The notes beneath the pieces are model-generated. The model was not told the origin of the DNA and searched no databases. It was given only the letters and a program-made list of their open reading frames with translations. Shown here in pieces: positions 56,901 through 64,000 of a stretch of DNA of 64,000 nt (its first letter is position 1; each line of letters begins with the position of its first letter). Position numbers and translations under genes: made by a program. This stretch comes from Paramecium sonneborni (lineage: Eukaryota > Ciliophora > Oligohymenophorea > Peniculida > Parameciidae): assembly GCA_905182985.1 (NCBI GenBank), contig CAJJDN010000006.1:831169-895168 (forward strand), written 5' to 3'.

Positions 56901-57012
56901 TGCATTCTATAATTAGTTTATTATTACCATATATATCAATTAATTTGATTTCTTCTATTTACTAAAGTTCAAAGTCTCTTTTATTATTTTAATTCTTTAC
57001 ACTCTTTTTCAT
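53949..57012 (-). CDS. Cohesin subunit SA/Scc3 (STAG)-like
   Basis: About 1000 residues, helical HEAT-type repeats. The N-terminal third matches the STAG domain layout: LLLESSQGVLLSFVSLYL, then FFKYTYNWLTIIS with FRTARLAALELIDLII, which corresponds to the sister-chromatid cohesion box where SA proteins read R..R.TATL.AL. Then come ECREAALNEYEKVL and EAVISLIFDPNESIQLKLI. The C-terminal tail is basic and Ser/Gln-rich (LTTKEINKIVNRVSKSPQKL) and may be phosphorylated. One 29-nt intron lies near 55519-55547; at least one more is needed. An importin-like HEAT protein is the alternative. Confidence 0.7.
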
Positions 57013-57200
57013 AGTAGTTTTTTAGCAAATATTATAAAATATATAATGCTATTGATAACTTTATGATTTGCCCCCTTAAATGAACCAAAAAAATTAATTT
57101 AGGATCTTTAACTATTTTTCTTGTTGATTTTTATATATTTGATAATTTTTGGATTGTTATATTTAATTTCAAAATAATTAATATTGCATTGATGATAATT

Positions 57201-57710
57201 ATGAACAATACACCAAAAAGATAAATAACTTAAGAGTCAGATTTAATAGATTCTCTTATTATAATTGAAGATTCTAATTTTAAAGAAAATTAAGTTGAAT
57301 ACTAAAATAATCTTAAACTTAGAAATGTCGAACTATAATAACTGCGATAAAAAAATACTAAAACTCCTACTTTATTAATATCAACACAATCATAAACTTA
57401 ATCACATCTATAGATTAGTTAAAAAAGAGGATCTTTAGCTGATTTAAATTCTAATTTGCCATTTTCATAAACATATTTGGGTTAAATGTAGAATAGAAAA
57501 AAAAGAGAAACACCTAATTTAAGATTAAATGAATTGTAATAAATAAAAAGATATGAATCTTTGGAAAATTTAATTTAATAACCCACAAATAGAAACTATA
57601 TAAAAACTTAAAATGATTATACTACAAGAAATAAAGACAACTTTTATTTTAACGCCTAATAAGTTTAAATTCAACAATTAATAAAAACATTGGGAAGCAG
57701 AAGATATTGA
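57201..57710 (+). CDS. Gln/Asn-rich disordered protein, 169 aa
   Basis: Intronless frame of 170 codons, divergent from the Scc3-like gene with 188 bases between starts. Composition is Gln, Asn, Ser, Lys and Arg; no predicted domain. Short motifs such as KKRETPNLRL and KRGSLADLNS look like phosphosites. Function unknown. Confidence 0.55.
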
Positions 57711-57995
57711 ATTAAGTTTCTATATCGTATTAGAAATTTCAATTTAGCAATTTTCTTATTATTACTATCTTTTCAATACTATTTCAATATACTAGATTAC
57801 GTTAAAAACAAAAAATACAATATAATAAATTATAGTATTCTTATAACAAAAAATATCCCTCTTGTATTGATGGGGGTATATCATAATTAATTTTACTTAC
57901 ATTTTTTAAAGTATATATATAACTGATTTTCAATACTAATTCATAGTTAGAAATTATTATAATAAGTTTATATAAATATTTTTTTGTATTTAATA
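57711..57995. other. Intergenic region
   Basis: Contains a short hydrophobic stretch in one frame directly after the TGA (LAIFLLLLLSF near 57745), which might be an extra exon of the preceding gene; otherwise nothing recognised. Confidence 0.35.
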
Positions 57996-59401
57996 ATGGA
58001 CGAATATTATGACGAGCAATATAATATAGGATTAGATGAAGATTATGATAATAATGATCTCTAAAAAAATGAAATATTATTGAGTTAAAATGAACTATAT
58101 TAAGAATTCTTGAATCGGTTAGATAAAATCAAAGATAAGATTGGAGAATCACCTTAAGTAATTTTAAATGTATTTAATTATTGATATAAAGATATTAATC
58201 TTTTTTAATTTTGAAGAATAAAGCATTTATGAGAAATTATTATTAGATGGCGAGTCTGATAAAATTAAGAGTTAATTGTAAGAATAAGGCATTTATAATG
58301 AATCTGAAGTGAAATTCCATGAAAACATATTTTGTTCAATATGTGAATAAAATGGCATATAAGGGTTTAGTTTAAATTGTGATCATAAATTTTGTCAGAG
58401 TTGTTGGAATTAAATGATAGAAATATAATTTTCAAGTTAAATTCCATTAGTAAGATGTTTATAAGATTAATGTTTTGAAAGATTACCTAATTCCTTTTTA
58501 GAATAATATCCTAATTACAAATAAATTTTAATAAAGAGATTTATGCAACATGATAGTTCAATTACATGGTGTCCAGGTAATTTTTATTATTAGTATACTA
58601 GGATTAAATTGTGAGAATGTTTTTAAGTATTTGAATTTTTCTCATTCAATTAAATGTCCTTGTGGCATTAAATTTTGTTCTAAATGTAGAGAAGAAAAAC
58701 ATTATCCAATCCCATGTGATATATTAAAAAAGGTTTTAGAATATCAATAGTCAAATGAATATTGGGCAGCTTTAAATGCTTCAAAGTGTCCATAATGCGG
58801 AAGATTAATATAGCGTACAGAAGGATGTTTTCATTTGAAATGTTTATGTGGTTAACATTTCTGTTTTAAATGCTCAGGACCATGGGCTAAAGATCATGAA
58901 AAAAGCTTTTATACATGTCCCTTTACAAATACTAATAAAAATCCATCAAAACATGCTGTATAATTAAAAAATGAACTTTAAAATGTTAATACAAATATTC
59001 AAAATATTTTATCATCTATTAAAAATTTAAAATTGAAAATTAAAAAAGTTTAATTAGATTCTATTATAGAGTATTCAGAAAAAATTATTAATCTTTTAAA
59101 AACATCTAAATCGTAAAAATTTTCTTATTATATTAGATTTTTATATTATAAATTCTATTTATTGGAAAATAATGATGTTTCTATTTATGAATAAACCTTT
59201 CAATAATTTCAAGAACTAATGGATTTTTTTATCCAGATTTTAGAAAACAAAATTTAGGAAATTGAGGATAATGAATCTTTAAAAGGCCAATTTATTCTAG
59301 AATTCATTCATTTTGATGATTCAGAAAAAAAAATCTTATAAAATTTAAAAATCCAAAAGAAAATAATCAAAAAGTACATAGTTGAAACTTTAATAATGTG
59401 A
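57996..59401 (+). CDS. RBR-type E3 ubiquitin ligase (Ariadne-like)
   Basis: 452 residues after two introns (58170-58191, 22 nt; 58577-58601, 25 nt). Acidic N-terminus, as in Ariadne proteins. RING1: CSICEQ..GFSLNCDHKFCQSCW. IBR: CENVF..IKCPCGIKFCSKCREEKHYPIPC. RING2: CPQCGRLIQRTEGCFHLKCLCGQHFCFKC, where the Cys of HLKC is the expected thioester acceptor. Next follows GPWAKDHEKSFYTC. A coiled helical C-terminal domain of about 170 residues matches the Ariadne domain that autoinhibits the ligase. Confidence 0.93.
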
Positions 59402-60144
59402 TCTAGATGTTTTTTGTTTTTAACTTTAGAAATTTATCTATAGAAATTAAATTATTATTAAACCAAAAAATGGGCTATAACTATTAAATTAAATATTTTA
59501 AATTATCCTCTACCAATATGTTATTTTTTTAATTGAAAAAAATTATTATTTATCAGCATAGTTTAATATTTAAATTGATAATCTTTTATATTTACAAAGA
59601 TATTAGAATTCAAAACTAATTCTTTTTTTTAAAGACCACAAAAGAAATCTTTAATTATAGAATCTTATGAATTTAGGTAGATGATATTATTAGCTCATAA
59701 AAAGAAATTTTTAATAAATCTCTTTTGTAGTAAAATAACCAAAAATATCTGATTAACCACAAATCAAATGATAAGATAATTAGTTATTCAACTATATTAT
59801 AAAATTATTTTAACATTTATATGTAGTTATAATTTACAATATAAAGTTTAACAGAAATACCTGTTATATTTAAATGTTTATATTATAAAATTGTTTTATA
59901 ACGAATTCGTTTACTCATATGATTGAAATCCATAAAATTTTGAAGCTGCTTGAATAAATTTTGATTGATGATCAAATACCAAATGCAAGTTAATTAATTA
60001 AATATTATAAAAGAACCATTTATTTACATATAATTAATAATTTATAATTTAATTTATTTTATAATATAAAGTTAATTATAATATTCGTAATTAAAAAAAA
60101 CATTTAATTTAAATCAATTAATAATTAATTTTACTACAAAATTT
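59402..60144. other. AT-rich intergenic region
   Basis: About 740 bases between two co-oriented genes. No defended coding frame; many TTTATA-type repeats. No RNA recognised. Confidence 0.5.
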
Positions 60145-60996
60145 ATGAAACACAAAAAAAAACATATAAAGCTAAAACCAAAAAAATAATCTTAATTTCT
60201 AAATAGAAAAATGATCAAAAAAATTGAGAATTACGATGAATAAATAAAAGAAAATTGTGAATTAAAATTAAATATGATTTCGAAAAACAATTAAGAAATT
60301 ACTTAATTGAAAAATTAAATGAAGAAATCTGAGTTAGAACCTATAGGGTTAATAAATTTAAGTTTGGAAAAATCAATTAATATCTTAAGAATTAAATCTT
60401 GGATAGAGATTTATTTGGGATTAGAAGTTAAAATACTTAATATATAATTAGCATTGTATTATGAAAACAATGATTTTTATATAATTGATATAGATAAGAA
60501 TGAAAATTATAAATTAAAAAAAGACAATAAAGATATTATTAATGTTTTCAGTATTTTTGAAGTAATGAGATAGGTGAAACCAAAAAATATTTCATCTTTA
60601 ATAGCAATAGTTGATTAAGATATTTATGATCCTTTTTAACCAGAAGCAAATATTGTAGGAAGAGCAGGAAATAAAAAAGTATGTGTTGTATAGGTTTAAA
60701 CAGAAGTGGATGTTTTTTACAGTACTATAGTCCATGAATTATTGCACACTCTAGGTTTTGGTCATTGTAATTACTAAGATTGCCTCATGTATGCTAATAT
60801 TAGTACAAGTATGCAATTATGTCAAAAACATTTAAAATAATTATCTCACTTAAAAAAAATAGAGGAATTAAAAAGATATAAAGAACTTTTAGAAATTTCA
60901 AGAACTATTGGTTTGAATAAAGAATGTAAAATTTTAGAAAAATTAATTGAAAATTTTGAAACTCCAACAAAATCTAAAGAAAATGTATTGTTATGA
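60145..60996 (+). CDS. Archaemetzincin-type metalloprotease (peptidase M54)
   Basis: Intronless, 283 residues. The catalytic zinc site reads HELLHTLGFGHC followed by NYQDCLM, which matches the archaemetzincin pattern HExxHxxGxxHCx4CxM. Two strands before it, IAIVDQDIYDP and VCVVQVQTEVDVFYSTIV, fit the metzincin core. The second zinc-binding part is shortened and altered: after Met the next Cys comes after about ten residues and the usual CxxC reads CQKH. The N-terminal 60 residues and C-terminal 60 are charged helices. Probably intracellular; substrate unknown. Confidence 0.85.
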
Positions 60997-61089
60997 TTAT
61001 AATAATGATATATATAAATAAAAATATTTTTTTTAAATCCTAATATAATTTTGAAAATACAAATGAAATAAAAATACATACACATTTAT

Positions 61090-63540
61090 TCAATGTTAGC
61101 TAGAATAATCCCAGCCAAAAACTTCATTGATTCTTTCACCATCTGAAGGATAGTCATGATCAATTAATTTTACAATCTAATATTACTTATTAATCTCTTT
61201 TTTTTTTAATTTTGGTGCTAAATATTCTTATGATTTTAATTTTGACCAATCAATTTCGGCAAATATAATATGATTTTTAATTTGCTTAATATTTAATCTT
61301 TGAAATGGATCTTTTGTAATAACTTATTCTAAAAAATTTTTTACAGATCCTGAAAAATTTTTAGGAATTCTAAGTTCTTCATTTTGTATTCCATTTAATA
61401 ACAATCTTATATTATTACTAAAATGTGGAGGATAGCCAGATAACATTTCATATAGCAATAAACCCATTGTATATAGATCTGTGCTTTATGTTACTCCCTA
61501 ACCATTTAATAATTCAGGAGATAAATATGCTGGTGATCCACAAAATGTATGAGTTATGTTAAAGCCTTCTTTGGATAATCCAAAATCAATTAGTTTTATA
61601 TAATTATTGTTTGTAATCATCACATTTTCTGGTTTTAAGTCTCTATATATCAGATTTAAAGAATGTAGATATTCTAAAGCAAGAATAATTTAGGCTATAA
61701 TGAAAATGGCTTAGGATTCTTATATGATGGTACCTTTTGCCATATAATTAGTAAGATCTCCGTTTTCGCAATATTCTAAGAGCATGTAGAGGTAATTTTA
61801 AGTCTAATAAATAAGAATATATATTCACTTGAAAAGAATGATAAAGTTTAACAACAAACGGATGATTTAAATATTTCATTATACTTAATTCACTTTATAT
61901 GTACTTAACATCTTAAAGCACTTATTATTTCAATTACTATTTTAGTGCATATATTTTATTTTTATAAATTACCTAATATATTTTTAGAATGAATTACTTT
62001 GAAAACTTGTCCAAAGGTTCCCTTTCCAAGATGTGATAGTACTTAAATGTCTTTTAATTTTATATTGCTTCTAATAGAATTTTATATATTATTTTAACTC
62101 AAAATGGATTTTTCATATTAGTTCATTTAAATAATTTGTTTATCAAGATCAAAAATTTAAATTTCTTGATTTTATTTTTCCATCATAATCTATAAAATTG
62201 TTTTTTTTTGTTTATCTTGTTCATATGAATTTATTTTATTATTCATATATCTACAATAACCAATAGAATTTTTAATAGATTCCAACCATTAGCGAGTAGC
62301 ATTTTTAGTTGAAAATGCAATATGTAAATGTTTGTTAAAATATTATAATTCGAGATAAAATAATTTTTTATCCTAAAACCAACGATCTTTGGATAATTTA
62401 ATTTCATTAATAAATTCTAAAGGAATTAACTCTCAAAAAATATAAATAAAATACTTGGGATTAAATGGATACTAAGATGGAGTCTTATATCTAGCAAGAG
62501 CACCAGAATCTGGATCACAAATTAAATAGTTATCAATTAATAACAATTTAAAATATGAAACAATTTTAGCATTTCCTTTAATAATAGGAGGTTTTTGAGG
62601 ACGATTAGTAAAAAATGAATTAAGTGAATAGAATGTACAAATAGATTATCTAAATGAGTTGATAATATCAAATTGTTTATTTTTTAAAATAAGAAGTTCT
62701 TTTTAAAGTAGATTTTTTGTACGTTCTCCTGCAATATCAACAACAGATTTTCCTTAGAATGTGATAGATATATCAATTTTAGGATGTTTCAATAATAATT
62801 CTATGAATTCAGGATCATCAATTTAAGCAGCAATATGTAAAGCTGTCCCTTTTGTTGTGATTTAATTAATATTTATTTAATTTGAACCTATTATGAGATT
62901 TGCCACTAAACTATATAAATTTGTATATTTTACTTTTAATATTTGTTTACCATATGGCTATTTATAAACAATTCCATCCATCTTTAGAGAGAATAGATAT
63001 ATCTCCTCCAGAACTTATTAACCATAAATACATCTTTTCATTGCCTAAAAAGGTTGCTAGATGAAGTGCATTCCATCCTGTTAATTCAATTCCATTTATC
63101 AATTGAATTGCATCATTTCTATCCTCTAAATATAATTCTAAATCACTAAGTTATGATAATTTGATTAATTAAAATAAAGTCTCTTATTCAGGAATTGAAT
63201 TAGCTGAAGTATCAAGAAATTATGATGGGTCAAATTAAGATGAAAATGAAGAAGCCATATCAGAGAAAGGATCAGTAGTTTTTTATGCAAAAATTGCAGA
63301 GCCTTATTAAATTTCATAATCACATATGTAAAGGTTTAATTCATCAAGAACAATCTTAATATTTTAAAATATTACTTTATTATTTGTTTATATTAAAATC
63401 AATTTTAGATGATTTTAATCAATTCCTGTCAAATTAGATACTTGGTCATACAATTCAGATATTTTATATTTTGATGAGATTTTGAGTTGTTCTACATTCA
63501 AAATTCCCCATTCATTATAAAATCTAATGATGATTTTCAT
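61090..63540 (-). CDS. AGC protein kinase with ankyrin repeats and PH-like domain
   Basis: Order from the N-terminus: a ubiquitin-like or Ras-binding-like region ([18 protein letters not shown]), ankyrin repeats ([48 protein letters not shown]), a PH-like domain ending in [15 protein letters not shown], then the kinase. Kinase motifs: [14 protein letters not shown]-Lys in [20 protein letters not shown] (Tyr replaces His of HRD, common in AGC kinases), [21 protein letters not shown], and a C-terminal AGC tail ([17 protein letters not shown]). Several introns interrupt the kinase part and are not all fixed (around 62960, 62430, 61960, 61800). Lipid-regulated signalling is inferred. Confidence 0.85.
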
Positions 63541-63636
63541 AAAATAAAATATAAATTATATATTAAACTTAAGAAATTGAAAATTACATTACTGTCACAT
63601 AGCTTGTGATAATAAATTAATTATACACATTAATTT

Positions 63637-64000
63637 TCATAAAATTAATTTCTATTGTAATTCAATATCTAAAGGTTCAGATGAATCAGACCATCCTTCA
63701 GGCTTCATTTTTCTATCAAAATATTATCTATTCTTTTTGAGAGTATCTCTTCCTTCATAAATGAGTCTATCAGAAAATGTATTATTAAAAATAAATTGTT
63801 TCATTCCAATAAGTTATAGAGTTCTATCAAATAAATCAAAATAATTTATTAAACATAAGACAATTAATAAACATGGCATCAAAGCTGTAATACTAATACC
63901 AAAAATGGGTAATAATTCAATCTAAATATATAAATATTAATTTTACATTTCCCATAGCATATCTGAAAGCAGTTTCTTATTTTAATTTAATCATATTTAA
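63637..64000 (-). CDS. LMBR1-family membrane protein, C-terminal part
   Basis: The 3' end of a gene that continues past the window. After a 25-nt intron (GTAAAATTAA...TATTTAG at about 63926-63950) the frame reads a TM helix IELLPIFGISITALMPCLL followed by FDLFDRTLQLIG and QFIFNNTFSDRLIYEGRD, with a basic/acidic tail. This matches the last helix and tail of LMBRD2-type LMBR1 proteins. The call rests on about 110 residues only. Confidence 0.55.

Overview
The window looks like macronuclear DNA of a ciliate, most likely Paramecium or a close oligohymenophorean relative. It is very AT-rich. Nearly every gene reads through in-frame TAA and TAG, where homologues have Gln, and ends at TGA. Genes are a few tens to a few hundred bases apart. 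Introns are tiny (mostly 22-29 nt, GT...AG) and were found only because the frame breaks across them. Coordinates are mine from hand translation. Where the spliced length is stated as whole codons, the intron set closes the reading frame; where introns are called unresolved, the outer limits are firm but the inner structure is not.

Left part (1-20 kb): the end of a multi-membrane protein, a hormone-sensitive-lipase-type hydrolase, an 1845-codon intronless unknown, two unknown proteins, the lariat debranching enzyme DBR1, a membrane protein with a kinase-like cytosolic half, and a P2C (Na+/K+-ATPase family) cation pump with altered cation-site and actuator residues.

Middle (20-36 kb): a ULK-like kinase pseudogene without a catalytic core, a 2269-residue secreted or membrane-anchored giant, a TPR protein, then two SRP (7SL) RNA genes. 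The SRP genes lie in a 386-bp inverted repeat with one mismatch, point outwards, and enclose an arrestin-like gene and a damaged gene. A beta-propeller protein, a 41-codon membrane peptide and an unknown protein follow.

Right part (36-64 kb): a WD40 protein, a MORN protein, the ciliary transport subunit IFT121/WDR35, an unknown protein divergent from it, an ABCC half-array transporter, a second MORN protein with a lipidation motif, a basic unknown protein, mitochondrial ribosomal protein mL43, a cohesin SA/Scc3-like subunit, an RBR ubiquitin ligase, an archaemetzincin, an ankyrin/PH/AGC kinase, and the 3' end of an LMBR1-family membrane protein.

No operons, CRISPR, tRNA, rRNA or transposase genes were seen. 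The genes are ordinary nuclear genes; the strongest local novelty is the SRP RNA inverted repeat.
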